A DNA stretch of 64,000 nt from Branchiostoma floridae (GCF_000003815.2 NC_049984.1:6778715-6842714); one strand, 5' to 3'. Shown: positions 22,712 to 34,757, counted from the first letter of the stretch. The notes: generated from the sequence alone by a model not told the origin. Numbers and translations: made by a program.

Positions 22712-23366
22712 ATGAATGTATTTAGGCTGCAGACCCACCGGCGAATCGTACTATCGGCGGTCGACATGGAAGTGAAAGAAGGCGGTAGCGCGAGGGGGGA
22801 GGGCGGCGGCGGTGGCGGTGGGGAGGGCGCGCGCGCCGCGGACCACAACAACAAACCTGCGGGAGTTATCGAAGTGGAAAGAAAGTTCAGCTTCGGAGAG
22901 GGGAGCGAGGAAAAGCTCAAGAAAGCCGGAGCCGTCTGCAAGGAGACCACGTCCTTCCACGACGTGTACTACGACACGGAGGAGTTCATCTTGACCCTAG
23001 CGGACCACTGGTTGAGGAAGAGGGAGGGGAACTGGGAGCTGAAGTGTCCTCCCTCCAGCAGGGACCAGGCCAGTCTAGTGGAACAGTATGTCGAGCTGCA
23101 GCGCGAGGCTGACATCCTGAAACAATTGGCGGCCATTTTAAACGTGGAAGCCGCCAGCGTGGATGAAATGATCCGACTCGCACGCTGCGAGCCTTTCTGC
23201 AACTTCCAGACGGACAGAAAGACTTACACTTTGGACGGAGGCTTCAAGATCGACTTGGATCAGACCGATTTCGGCTTCAGAGTCGGAGAAATCGAGCTGA
23301 TCTGCCAGAAGCAAGCCGACGTCCCGGAAGCACTGTGCAGGATAGACGCACTGGCGGAAAAACTAG
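22712..23366 (+). CDS. THTPA: Thiamine triphosphatase, first coding exon (CYTH domain)
   Basis: Hydrolyses thiamine triphosphate to the diphosphate in the cytosol, Mg-dependent, in the CYTH superfamily (family knowledge). Counting from 22712, the sequence shows the signature ExExK at residues 54-58 (EVERK), YYDT at 86-89, the basic strand LRKR at 101-104, WELK at 108-111, DLDxxDFG at 181-188 and GEIE at 192-195, all in the order of vertebrate THTPA. The N-terminus has an extra Gly-rich stretch (31-37). ATG 22766 (GACATGG) has a better Kozak context than 22712 (ACCATGA) and may be the true start. The frame would stop at 23404, but homology ends at ...EKLG and CTAG|GTATTT supplies a phase-1 donor after 23366. 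The C-terminal segment (about 25-30 residues in vertebrates, including a YLxRxRP helix) must come from a downstream exon I could not identify. Intron retention would add 11-12 unrelated residues. Confidence 0.93.
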
Positions 23367-24880
23367 GTATTTTCCCCAATTATTTCTTTCCCCAAGCGGT
23401 CTAAAACCCCAATTTCTCCCAGAATTTACCATTTTCCAGGGAGTAAGGTAGTTGTCCCGCTGTGACAGAGCCCCACGAGGTAAAAGCGGGAGGATATAAC
23501 GGGGATAGTAAAAGTGTCGTCTGCAGACGCCATGTTGGATGGAGCGGCACAACAAGCCATCCATCATACGCGGTGAGAACCCGTGCGCCTGCAGTCATCA
23601 CAGTGTGCGCACAGCCTGATAAGAACTACCAGATGTTATAACAAATGTTTCGACTTTTCCAGACTCAAACTCTCTCTTCCAGAAATGCTACATGCGCACA
23701 GGCTGTGGAAAAAAAATGCCACACTTGCTAGGCGGTGTTTTCAAGGGGTAATTTGATACCTGTCATAAACACCCTCTTAAGTTTACTAAGGGTGTGCACT
23801 AAGTAGTGTCAATGACCTTGGCTGAGGACAAAGAAAACAAGTTTGGAGGGAATTTCTTTTGTGAGATTTGTAGTTCTAGTTTCTTACCTTTTTCTTGAGA
23901 TTATTGCTGGCTTTGTTGTGATTGTTAACATTAACGTATGAGTTTTCATGAAAGATTCTTAAACTTTTCAAGAAGGGTGTACAATGACTTTGACAATGTC
24001 AAACTATAATAAGATGGCCAGCATCCCTATCTTGATAGGTATTTTCTACCTAAACTATAACTTAAACATTTGCACATGATAAAGTTATGATACCTACTTA
24101 GTGTATTATCAACAGGTGTTTACCTGTAGTTTAATGTACTTAAGTCCTGTGACCTAATTTTCATGGGTTCATGTCCTTAAATCATAGAAACCTGAGTGAC
24201 TGTTTTATTGGTTCCAGGAGCTTTTTACCTTTTCCTTCTGGAGAGTTGGAGATCCTATTTCCCGTGCTATTTGTGGCACACATTTTGTACTTCACCTAGG
24301 GCTGCAAGGAAGTTGAAAGAGAACATGAAGCTTGGGGTAAGGTACCCAAGCCAGCACTTTAAATACTTACAGCGAAGGTGGTACTGTAGTTCTCATGAGA
24401 CTGGGCAAGAAAAAACAAGTAAGTTTTGATGAACTGAAGAAAAACTTGCCACCATAAAGGTGAAAATCAACAAGGCATGAGGTTACCTTTATTTATCTAA
24501 TGATTTATTTATCTTGGAGACAAAACTTTAGGTTGTCCTTTTATTTGTGACTAATTTCCTTACTTTTAAAAGCAAATCAGCTACACTAAATTTGAAATAG
24601 ACAGGTGGTTCTATTGCTTTAAGGGAGAGCCATGTATGCTTTAAAGTTTAAAACAAGGTTTCTCTATCAGTATAAGTTGTAAGTTAAAGTATAACTGTCT
24701 TGTTTTAACTTAAGCAGTGCTAATGCCACTAATGATTTTTTGCTACTCAGTAGACTAGTATTCAGTCCCCAGCAGTTGCCTTGACTGCCATAGAATAAGT
24801 AAATCACTATAAGGTTCATGAAAGGTGGTGGTAAACTTGAACTTAAGTTGAAGAGATGAATAAATGTGCAATGAAGGTCT
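23367..24880 (+). other. Probable THTPA intron, proximal part
   Basis: AT-rich sequence without repeats or coding signature. The first 200 bases stay GC-richer and continue the CpG-rich promoter and exon block. The intron extends to an unknown acceptor. Confidence 0.5.
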
Positions 24881-24881
24881 C

Positions 24882-24979
24882 CATTCATTCATTCATTCAT
24901 TCATTCATTCATTCATTCATTCATTCATTCATTCATTCATTCATTCATTCATTCATTCATTCATTCATTCATTCATTCA
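24882..24979. repeat. (ATTC)n microsatellite
   Basis: About 24 uninterrupted ATTC units (98 bases). Likely highly length-polymorphic. Confidence 0.98.
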
Positions 24980-25429
24980 ATAAAAAGAGATGAAGAGAAA
25001 TGGAGAAAGAAAATTAAAACATTCCTATCACACTTCTTTCATGAACTTGAATTACGGAAGTTTTATTTGGTGAAAAAGTTGTGAAATATTCAGACTCCTT
25101 GTTTAATACATCTTTTACCAAAATGGTGATTATTTTCTCAGGATTTTTTTTTCCACAGAAGGCCTTTCAGGTCAATCTTACTTGGAACATTTGGAGCATG
25201 TCAACTGTGTATATTTTCGATCAGACTCTGAGACAAGTGTCTCCATAAACAGATAATAGACACTGTCAATGTAAACTATCCATACTCTGTTTGGATAATT
25301 TTACCCAATTGGGAGCACTGGTATTGCTTAATGTGTCACGTAGTCTAAATGATACTTTCCACAGTCCACAGACCACACAGATGAGGTATTGAGGCTTACT
25401 TGTGCTGGTTTACTAGTAGGAGTTACGCT

Positions 25430-25448
25430 TGTGTGTGTGTGTGTGTGT

Positions 25449-25492
<44 letters not shown>
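25430..25492. repeat. (GT)n microsatellite
   Basis: A GT run of about 60 bases with one GTGAG interruption near 25451-25455. Confidence 0.97.
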
Positions 25493-25497
<5 letters not shown>

Positions 25498-25834
25498 AGA
25501 AAGATGAAAAGAAAAAATTAAAAACTATAAAAGAATAAAAGCACTACAAGTTGAGCAGAAAATTTGTTAAACTTGTATCATTTACCTAATGTTTTTATCT
25601 TCCAATAACAAGTCAAATGGTATACAGTATACACGCCTGTGTAACTTAATACAGCTCAAGTTAAAGTAGACTTTAAAGATTTAACAATGGATTTTTGTAG
25701 CCTAGGGTCTTGTTATATCTCTAGCATAGTCTAGGGACAGACCAGAGCGCTCGTTTGAACAATGGCTCCCTTGACCTTCCCTTTGCCTACCTGTGCCCTT
25801 TCTTCTGTACACACCTGTAACATATGTAAACATG

Positions 25835-26080
25835 TATTGTTGACTTAACCCTGTCTATCAGGGCATGTTTGTAGTTACACCCTTTCTTCAGTAAGTGTCA
25901 GACAAAAACACAATCAACTTACAGTTGTATAGCCAAGTTCACTGGTAGATAAAGCACACACATATCAATTGTTGCTTCTAACCATGTCTATCAAGGCTTA
26001 TTTGTAGGTCTGCAGTTTCAAAGGCCCAAAGTCAAAAATGACCCACAGTCATTTGATACAGCCAACTTCATTGATACTCT
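25835..26080. repeat. 133-bp diverged tandem duplication
   Basis: (C/A)TGTCTATCA starts at 25851 and 25984. Following blocks (TTTGTAG, GTCA.A.AA, ATA.CCAA.TTCA..G.TA) occur in the same order. It leads directly into the SINE-like copy at 26133. Confidence 0.65.
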
Positions 26081-26132
26081 ATGTGCACAAAGATTTAGGT
26101 CAACTACTACACATATACACCTGCTGTACATG

Positions 26133-26410
26133 TGTTGACTCAGGTGAAGGTGAGTACCCAGCTTTGGTTAGGGCCATGTTCTCAGATGTAAAGCTGGAGA
26201 GCCACACCTTTAGCATTTTAAAGAACCCACCACACTTACTTACTGATACAATATGAGTAATAAGGGTCCATCATGGTTTGAGTGGGTCAATCAGATCCTA
26301 TCAGTCTGGCCATACACAGCTTGTACTTAATTTGTACAACAGGTGTGTTTTGCCTTAAAGCGACTTACTAATTTTGCAATACAAACAAACAAGCAAACAA
26401 ACAACAAACT
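26133..26410 (+). mobile_element. SINE-like repeat, family S, headless copy
   Basis: Blocks in family order: GACTCAGGTGAAGGTGAGTACC, GGTTAGGGCCATG, GAGAGCCACACC, AAAGAACCCACCACACTTA, GAGTGGGTCAATC, CAGCTTGTACTTAATTTGTAC and a CAAA-rich tail. The tRNA-like head is missing. Confidence 0.7.
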
Positions 26411-26734
26411 TTTGTTCTTCTTTTGTTATGATGACTTCAGACCAAATTTCTGTTGACTTAAACGTGATTCAAGATACATATAGTTCAATTTCCATCTTAT
26501 CGCCCAACTAAAGTCAAGCTGGCACTATCAGCAGTGCAGGGTGTCCAAGGCCATGTGTCATGTCAAGGGTCACATACCTGGAGGTGTTAGCAGTCTTGTA
26601 CCACTTCTCAGGTCTCCTTGTGAACACATGTCAAGGTCATGAGACAAGGAAGTGTGAGTCTACATGGAAGTGTCCACAAACAAACCTGTTCTCTAATGGC
26701 GTCAAAAACATAACCTTCTTTGAGACGGTAATAT

Positions 26735-27030
26735 ATTATTACCCCCATAAGAAATGAGGGTTATATTTTAGGCAGTGTCTGTTTGTCACCAAGATAAGTA
26801 AGTACAGCTGGATGAATGGGTTTCATACTTGGTGTGTTGGTAGATTATAAGGAAAACTGGAAATTGTTCGATTTTGGGCCCTACAGCGATTTTTCTAGGT
26901 ACTGCAACAGAGCTTCTGGTTTTGATATCTTGTACTCTGGACATGCAACGGTCACAACTCTTGGGTGGTAGAAAGCTCTTGTTGTTGATATACAGTTGGT
27001 TGCTTGGGAGGGGGTCTTAACTATGTAGAA
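26735..27030 (+). mobile_element. Partial copy of repeat family M
   Basis: Starts with a hairpin ACCCCCAT...ATGAGGGTTATATTTT, then GGTTTCATACTTGGTGTGTTGGTAG and GATTTTGGGCCC, in the order of the longer element at 52565. It is truncated after about 300 bases. Confidence 0.7.
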
Positions 27031-27034
27031 ATGG

Positions 27035-28585
27035 ATAGGGCAGGTTTCCCTCTACCAGATACTTGTACAACATGCTTAATGATTCAGTGCAGTATATGAC
27101 CAATACTGAAAATGTTGGCCTTTATTCTTGCATATAATTATAACCTTAACCTTCAGTTTCCCAAAGGTATCAGTTTGGCACCAAGTTCATAGTTGTGATG
27201 TTAGGTGGTCAGGGAAAAGGTTGAAAACAGGCGTGGGTCCTTACATTTAATTGTAGATAAATCACCAACAAGTAGAACAATTAAAGTGTCAGTAGGATAA
27301 TTAAGGAGGCGACAAAGGCTATTTTGTTTTAAGGTTAATGGGGAGGGCAAGCAAAGTTCGAACCAGCACCTACCAACCTAGCCATGATGGCATCCTATTT
27401 TAGTATTTAGTTTACCTGGCTCGTGGTTAACAAGATAAAATGGCACCCAGGCTACAACCAATTGGCCATTGTCAAAAACATGGCCTCATTGGCAGATCTG
27501 ACTACAGTTCTTGCTGCTTCACAGAAAGGTCCTGTACCATGATATTATGGAGGATGTAACACAATCATACTACTGTATTCCATCCATATCACCCAAGGTA
27601 CCAGTCTGACTGCAGGTCTGATAGCCTGATGGCCGTCATACATTTGTACATGTACCATCTGAGAAAACACACATTTCAATGCGGATGTGCCAGGAGTTGA
27701 AAAAATTCGATGTCCTCAAGCAAAAAATTGTAAGAACATTTATTCCAACATCCGAATCTAACAGCATTCATATTTTCGCCAGCGCAACATGCAGCACACG
27801 GAAAGAGCATTTGAATTATACCATAGATGCAAGCAGAAGCCTGTGGGATACTGTAATATAAGGACCAGTCTGGAGCGCCCGTGTCGAACGTTATCATGGC
27901 CCAGGTATGGCATAAAGGGGAGTTATGACATAGTTGAGTATCTGAGGCAGTTGAGAGCAACCATGCTTTGAAATCACTGGCCACCAAAACTTGTGGAACT
28001 AGAGAGAAAAGCAAGGCACGTTTTTGCCTTCATTCTCATTCTTTTACATGTAGAATTCTCTAGTGTTTCACGCTCCAGGTAGTAAGTTAATCAGATGCAA
28101 CTTACTGATAAGGTGTGAAACAAAATTAAATATGTCAGGATATGATTCATCTTTGCAGGGAAACAATTATTCAAAATAGGGACAGTTCTTTCCGAAGTTG
28201 GAAAAGTTTCACCCCAAGGCCATAGCAAGTAAATCTTATGGATGACATCATCATGCTCATTATTTTTGTTGCCATTCTGTTAACAAACAAACAGAAGAAC
28301 TATTATAAGTAAGTAAAAATTGCCTAATACCTTAACCTGGCTACCTTCCAATCTAATTACTTAAGGGCTCCTTACACTCGCTGAACTGAAGATATCATTT
28401 GATTACTCTTACTGTCCTGAAAAAATCAGCAACGAGTTAAAGGAGCCTGCTAGTAATCAGATGATACCTAGGCTAGTAACACCTAACTTACTTGCCATCA
28501 TTTCAGACTGCTGGGTCCTTAGTCAATGCCTACCAACCAACCAACCAACTGACCAAATAACAAATGGACCAACTGACAGCCAACA
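27035..28585. other. Unassigned stretch
   Basis: No feature supported. A short frame at 27903-27971 ending in VEYLRQLR was considered as the missing THTPA exon and rejected because no in-phase acceptor was found. Confidence 0.5.
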
Positions 28586-28587
28586 AA

Positions 28588-28666
28588 ACTGCATACATAC
28601 ATACAAACAAACAAATAAACAAACAAACAAACAAACAAACAAACAAACAGGCAAACAAACACCAGT
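28588..28666. repeat. (CAAA)n microsatellite
   Basis: ATAC units followed by about 14 CAAA units with few interruptions. A short (CCAA)n lies upstream at 28531-28548. Confidence 0.95.
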
Positions 28667-29199
28667 AAAACATGCTATACAATTACTTTGCCAATAAGAT
28701 GACTCTGCAAAAGGGAACAATTTAATCCCTAAACTGCTATTTCTACCGACCAGTGATCAAAGGGTAAGGTTGGGGTCATTTCAACTTGAGGAGGGTCAGA
28801 GGACAGGTTGAAAGCTTGTTCATAAGCATTTCATCATAACAAAGGGATGTCATCTGGAAATGATATTCATCTTTAACCATTAATGTTGTCTTTAATAAAG
28901 GTGGGACACATTTTCTTTTCAGCTGGTATATATTTGTGACGATCTTTGTTCGATTTCTAAACAGTGTGCACCAGTTCTCTGTCATGTTATCTTATTTGCA
29001 ATGATAATCTTCCAGAGGCCTCGAGGGAAGGTTGTCTCAATGTTCGAGTATGTTCGAAGTTTACTTCACTTATGTTTACTAAGGCTTCTTATCTTTTGTC
29101 TCCAGTTGGACAGAAATGTGTTCATTTATTATTATAATAGGTCTTCCTTGTACAAATGTTTCGAAAATATCTGATAAGACCAAAGTTTGACAGTCTAGA

Positions 29200-29720
29200 G
29201 CGATCAGCGGACTGGTAAAAACAATGCCGTCTTTACATAATTCGAGTTCCACAGGTGTCTGCAATTTCCCACCTTCCTTGCACCTGGGGTTCTCGCAATC
29301 AATAAAGCTCAAGCCAAAAAGTGTTGCCCCCATAAAAACCGGAGTCCAGAAATTCTTTATTACGACCGCAAAGTCGCCGGGTCATATGCCATCGCAACCC
29401 GTCATGGCTGGCAGCTAATATAGCCTTCCCCGTCCCCGGAACCTGTTGGTTATAATTAGGTGTCCAGATTATCTTGACTCCCCGGCCCACTGGCACTCCC
29501 TGGGACAAAGTGAGTGGCGTTTAATGAACTACCGAGTCAGAAATAATAACTCGGGAGCCCCCGGTAGGTCAGAGTTACACCGCGAGCTGTGACACCTTGT
29601 GATGGGAGTGAAGTTCGGAAGCAGGGAGAGGGGTGGGATAATCTAGCAGGGGTCGAGGTGACAGTCAAATCGAGGGGCCACACATTACGCAGCGTGGAAG
29701 ATGGATATAGGGGAGGGTAG
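29200..29720. promoter_or_regulatory. Candidate conserved non-coding island
   Basis: A GC-richer block with homeodomain-type cores GCAATCAATAAAG, GCTAATATAGCC, TATAATTAGG and CGTTTAATGAAC. Two minus-strand frames (69 and 84 codons) fall here but have no recognisable family or matching splice sites. I favour non-coding regulation. Confidence 0.3.
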
Positions 29721-29724
29721 GGGG

Positions 29725-30665
29725 TCTTGGCTGGTTTGTGTGGGTAAACTCACTGTTGAGGAAATCGGATTAGAAGCTTTGGGCGTCGGAGTGTGTAGCG
29801 TGAAAGAGGAGTAAGGGGAGGGGCGGGACCTCTATCATAATGCAGTGATGGAGGACAGCACGGTCGCCCTCCTGACTTCATCTTCTGTGGGGCTGGGAAG
29901 ACGTGTGTTTATGTTGTTTGCCTTTTGCCATATGGATAACAAATAAGTAGTTTAAGCCTTAGAAAGAGTGAGGAAGGAAATGAGGATGAAGAAGCAACAT
30001 GCTGTAGCGAGGAAGAGGTCATGAACCATCTACTTTTTTGCCACATGATTGTGCGTGCTGTACTTGTGTAAAGTTGTATAGTGGATGCTGACGTTGAAGT
30101 CTGAGAGCCACACAACATACATCAAGTTACTTGCCCTCTTAACTTTGACTTCTTACAGGTGTGAAGGCCTGTGTTCATGTGGTGTGCCTTTCACTGTGTT
30201 GATCACAAATGAGTAATCAAAGCTGTGCAGAGCGGGGTTCGAACCCTTGCCCTTGGATCCTTGGCCAGAATTTGATCCATGTGGCGGAGTAGTATAGCTA
30301 AGTATCCAAACCAACCAGTATTACAGCTGCTGCTTCGAGTCTCTTCATTCTCTTATGCGATTTGCAGTGTGGTTGCTTACTGCAAAACCCTAAAAAGTGT
30401 CTAAAAGCACCTTAGCAAATAGGATGAAACAACTACTGGTTAATGGTTGTCAAGCAGGCCATGGGCAGGTAACAACGTTTAAGTAGTTTCTTTAGAAACC
30501 TGGACTAAGGCTTTACTTGATATCACGCTGAATAACTTGTCTCTAATTTCTGTAATGAAGAACCCTCTAACTTATCGGATGAAAATGATTTCGAAGTATA
30601 GTTTATGGGAAGAACAAATCTCTCAGTTTCTATGAACTAATGCTCCAGGAGCTTAATAAGTAAAG
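29725..30665. other. Unassigned stretch with isolated B-box-like site
   Basis: GGGGTTCGAACCC near 30234-30246 resembles a tRNA T-arm, but no cloverleaf or A-box accompanies it. Possibly a SINE remnant. Confidence 0.5.
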
Positions 30666-30669
30666 TACA

Positions 30670-30900
30670 CGGCCAATGTTGCCCCGGAAAATACTTCCCC
30701 CAAACCTGGATCAAACGGACCCTATCTCGTCCCAACCTGAGCGGGGCTTATCTGGCTCTGCTCGACGTGATCTTGAACTGTATGCTGGGAGCATCGGGGA
30801 AGACGCAGCCAATTATCGGCAGAATTGGCTGCTGATCCCCGCTCAGACCGCATCACCCCGGTCCTGTCCCTGTCAGTCTGTGCAGACCTTTGTGGGTAAG
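30670..30900. promoter_or_regulatory. Island with nested perfect inverted repeats
   Basis: Outer arms CTGAGCGGGG (30737-30746) and CCCCGCTCAG (30837-30846) enclose inner arms GCAGCCAATT (30805-30814) and AATTGGCTGC (30823-30832). Both pairs are perfect 10-mers and each inner arm contains a CCAAT/ATTGG box. It may be a structured RNA or a promoter-like element. Confidence 0.4.
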
Positions 30901-30959
30901 GGTTGTTCCTTTGTGTTGGTGCTCTTTTAGGGGGTGACGCAAAGGGGCTCCGTCACAAA

Positions 30960-33535
30960 GTTTGTGCACGTATCTGTGTAAAGCTTTGGAGTCGTGAAGA
31001 GAGGGGTTCGTGAAACAGCTTCAATGGGTATTGCCTCAAAACTTCCATCCATCCATCCATCCACAAAACTTCATAACCCTCTTTATTCAGAGTCAGAGAA
31101 AGCAAAAACTTCTATTGCCAAAATGTCAGAAATTCACTGGTTTTAAGCCTTGCCAAGTAAAGGCCACAGCCACCACACTGATCTATTTCCTTGTTTTGGG
31201 GCATTTGAATTAAAAATTCAGCAACAGGTAAAGATGAACTCAGGGCTGTGAGGAAAACTTGATTCTGACACTTTTCACTCGCTGAAATTGTGTATCAAGG
31301 TAACGTTACAGGCTTACCACTAAGACTCTTCCAGTTCCAACATGATTTTCTGTATATTGTTTGCCATATGATAAGGGACAATAAAATCTTTCATTAAATT
31401 ATTATTTCTTAAAATACAACATAACAATTTAATACTACAGACGAGGGCTGTCGAATTTCTGCAACATTTTTGCCACATCAACTTAAGGCCACACCTGTCT
31501 GGGGAAAGCCACAACTCTCCTCTCACTGATGGTCAGAGTGTCGGGATGTAATGGCAGCTTGGGGACTTACCCTGACCTTGTTTGTGCCACTCGGATGTAC
31601 AACAAATGACTGGTAAAAACGGTGGCGGCTTTTTAAGTTCTTGTCACGGTCTAGTGTAGCCTGGAGGCTGTCGCAGATCTTAACACGGATTGGAAGTGAT
31701 GTCTTAAGATTATTCTAAGACCTCGTGATGTCAAACTTTGTCATCTTGAAGCCTCGGGAGGACTATGACCAGAGACAGGTAGGACTAGTTGAAGAATAGA
31801 CCAGGAAGAAAACATGACGATTTGTCCATTTGTAAGTCTTTCTGGAGTTGTTTTTTCACCCCGTGTTAATCCTTCCAGTGTCGCTACAGAGCAAAGGAGA
31901 TTAGGACACAAGATTACAACTTAGGAAAGGACATAAATCTGGCGCGCTGTGTGAGACTTGACTGTTGATTCTTCAACTGGTAATGGTAGGTGTTTGCAAC
32001 GTGGACAAGGGACAAGGCAATCAGAGATGGTAGACTTCACCCCCTTACCCTAACAACTGCTTTGTCAGTCCGTTTTATTCACACATACACAAATTAAGGA
32101 TAAGTCTACAACATTTGTATGTGGCAATGCTATATCTTGCACAAACGCAATTGTGTAAACACACACAGCCAGCTGCAGACAGAAATACGTACATAATACA
32201 GTATTCCCTTTGGGCAGATAGAGAACAAATGGAGAAAACTGAACAAATGGACAAAACTGTATTCGATAATGTTAAAATAAAATGTAAAAGCCCTCGCTAC
32301 ATACATATGGAGTAACATCAGCTACCTATCTGCACACCTTTACAGGAAGTTCTTTCTTAAGGCCTCACCTATTTATTTCCCCGGTTCTAACTCTAAGACA
32401 TTTTAAAGTAAAAAGATAGCAAATGGACATCATAAAAGCAGAGGGCAGGGAGGAAAATTTGAATATGACTGTGTTCACTCTAGCCTGGTTAAATATCGCT
32501 TATAGCAGCCCTGAGCCCACCCAACATCCGACTGGGGAGGGTCAAGTTACAGCCCTGGACAGCAGAATTTGTGTTACACTGACTATATTATTAACTCCAT
32601 AAACTGAGTAAACCAAGGTATAAACCTGGCCCTTAGGCTTTGCTTTCATCCTGTTTTTTCCAGGTGAGCACATTCTTTTAAGGTCAGGAAACCAACAAAT
32701 AAGATTGGATACGCCTAACATAGGCATAAAAAAGAAGTTATGGTCAGATCAGTTTTATCTCTTTGCTGGTACTGGTGTCCCTCACAGTTTGAAAACAAAT
32801 TGTCTGACGTATACACTAGAGATTACACATAACAGTGCAATGTTTGGTAACAACTTGTAGCTTTATCTTGTAAAGACATAGTATATCTTGGCTAGTTGGA
32901 GAGAATCTCGGAGTAAAAAGTCTGACAGAGACTGTCAATTTTGATTTTTTTTTCACATTTACAACATCCACATTCATCCTTTGTAAAGTGGAGATGCCCC
33001 TGGATTTCCCAGTGAACGAGAGACGAGCGGCCACACCGTTGGAAGACTTCACCAAACATGGAGTGAATGATGACCAGTGAGCCGTTCCACCATCCGTAAG
33101 ATCTCCTGCACCAGCCTGGCCGATTCCTCTTATAACCTCCTTAGTGCCGTGAAATATTAGTTGTCTTAAGACTTTTCCCAAGAGGGCCGAGAAGATTTCG
33201 TAAGATTTCCCTGGCAATAACAGGTCTTGGTCCATTAGAGCTCGTTGTCCTCTGGGACTATTGATTGGCAAAAGCTAAGAACAATTGTAAGGTGTTTGAG
33301 TGGGGCGGAAGGGATACCTATTTGTCATCATTGACGTAGAATGCTTAGCTAAGATCTGCCGGTGTTTCTTAAAGGCAACTTGGAAGGGACACCTGCAGGG
33401 GTGCAGGTAAATAGGGCACCATGCAGGTAACTAGTGTCACCTGTAGTAAGATTTATGAAGACCTGAGTGAAGTTCCAACAATATCTCTTGACTCCTTCAA
33501 GCTAGACTTCAATCAACTAAATCGCTGGTGGGCTT
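30960..33535. other. Unassigned stretch
   Basis: No gene, period or element identified apart from a short (ATCC)n at 31047-31062. A 151-codon minus frame (32816-33271) has no motif and ordinary composition. Confidence 0.5.
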
Positions 33536-33539
33536 TTCC

Positions 33540-33905
33540 AATCAGGGTCCCTCCCCATTTCAGAAGTGGCGCACCAGACCAATTTCGGGCCCGTTCTTAA
33601 GGAAGAAGGGTACGTCTTTAAGACATTAGTGGTTCACCTTGTCCCTGTTTCCAAGGTCTACCTGTGATTATTGACTCCCACCTGTAACAAGCTGAGGGTC
33701 CACAAGGTGAGGTTGAGTTTGTTAGGGCCCGATATTGATGCAGATAAGGCGCAGCACACCTGCTTCTGCATTGATCTTCCCTCCTGTCTTCCGATAAAAA
33801 GTGCCGGAGAAACTCGTGCACCAAAGGTAAGAAGGATGTGATGTATCGACAGGGTGGGAAACTTAGGGAACAGTAATAGAAAAAGCACCGGGACCGAAGC
33901 AATAT
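33540..33905. promoter_or_regulatory. Candidate island with plus-strand donor-like site
   Basis: Mixed composition with CCCGATATTGATGC and CCGATAAAAAGTG motifs. AAAG|GTAAGA at about 33821-33830 is a good 5' splice-site match on +. It lies just upstream of the 60-codon ORF at 33939. Confidence 0.25.
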
Positions 33906-33938
33906 TTTCTGTAAGGATCTACGAAGTTGATTTTATAA

Positions 33939-34121
33939 ATGGCGTCTGGGCGCGTGCGGATTGATTTTGTGCGTTTTCGCACCGAAGGAAAGAAATTTAG
34001 TTCCTATCGACAACTGGAGAAAGTTGTGAGACTGCAGAAAACAAGCCGCTGCAAATGGTGTAAATGTTACAAAACTACACTAAATGGGAGAATATGTCAT
34101 CATTGTCGTAAAATTATATGA
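33939..34121 (+). CDS. Possible 60-aa basic zinc-ribbon-like small protein, unrecognised
   Basis: Complete ORF with an in-frame TAA immediately before its ATG, so the start is fixed. The Kozak context is good (A at -3, G at +4). The C-terminal third has paired cysteines: C38-x2-C41, C43, then C53-x2-C56 (CHHC), a treble or ribbon-like spacing able to bind zinc. The peptide is strongly basic (17 Lys/Arg against 3 Asp/Glu), as in nucleic-acid-binding small proteins. I do not recognise the family. A frame of this length occurs often by chance, and ATAAATGG at its start also resembles the homeodomain motifs of nearby islands. Alternatives: chance ORF in a regulatory island, or a degraded exon or retroelement fragment. 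Confidence 0.3.
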   Translation: MASGRVRIDFVRFRTEGKKFSSYRQLEKVVRLQKTSRCKWCKCYKTTLNGRICHHCRKII

Positions 34122-34124
34122 AGA

Positions 34125-34750
34125 TTACAGCCTTCATTGTATGACTATCACAGAATACTTTGAACAGTGATGAAAGAGTGCAAGGATTGTGAGAATTACA
34201 CGAAATAGAGACAAACTGCAAACTGTGAAATTATGTTGGCTACTTGGATTTGAAGGTGTTATGTTGGATGTCATTATCTTTGAAGATGAAGACAGTGAAA
34301 AGATAAAGTAATACCTCCCTGTTCACTTATCTTTGAGGGTATTCTGTTTACTGTGCTCAAGAAATTCCCTTAAGAATGCTGACTCACACAAAATGCAGTC
34401 TGGAAATCACTAAGAAATACTTCATTCTTCATTTTGTTCCATAAAATATACCCCAAGATTGTCAGTTTCTAACTTTTATTGTCTTTGCAAATGTATAGAC
34501 ATTGACTGTGTTCCACATTAATGTTTGGCATATTTACAGAAGTGTGCATAACCATGGTCAAGTTTTTTGTTTATCATTCAAAAGTGACTTTTGTCATAGT
34601 CCAGACATTTGAATTGAGCATATTGAAATGGTTCCCTATTTCCTGCAAAACTATGACATATTGTGCAAGGTCTAATGCTTAAAAGTCCAGCATAGCAGTT
34701 TTCACAACTATGACATATTTGACTGAATGTTCATTTGTCTCTTTACATTG
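34125..34750. other. AT-rich stretch, nothing recognised
   Basis: If the 60-codon ORF is real this would be its 3' UTR. I see no clear AATAAA at the expected distance. Confidence 0.5.
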
Positions 34751-34757
34751 TCACGTC

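Noticed and set aside
24300-24429. Second THTPA exon (frame with HFKYLQRRW)
   Set aside because: The only AG in the right phase has no pyrimidine tract, and similarity is limited to about four residues.
27903-27971. Second THTPA exon (frame ending IVEYLRQLRATML)
   Set aside because: VEYLRQLR resembles the C-terminal YLxRxRP helix, but no AG acceptor gives the phase needed by the donor at 23366, the RP.HY part is absent and a stop follows at once.
28461-28697. 78-codon frame rich in NKQTNKQT
   Set aside because: Translation of the (CAAA)n microsatellite.
29079-29333. 84-codon minus frame with protein-like look
   Set aside because: Its second half is AT-driven Ile/Leu, no family is recognised, and the first half coincides with CAATCAATAAAG-type regulatory motifs.
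30225-30270. tRNA gene
   Set aside because: A T-arm-like GGTTCGAACCC is present, but no A-box, anticodon arm or acceptor pairing.
32816-33271. 151-codon minus frame
   Set aside because: No domain or splice-site support; amino-acid composition is what AT-moderate DNA would give.
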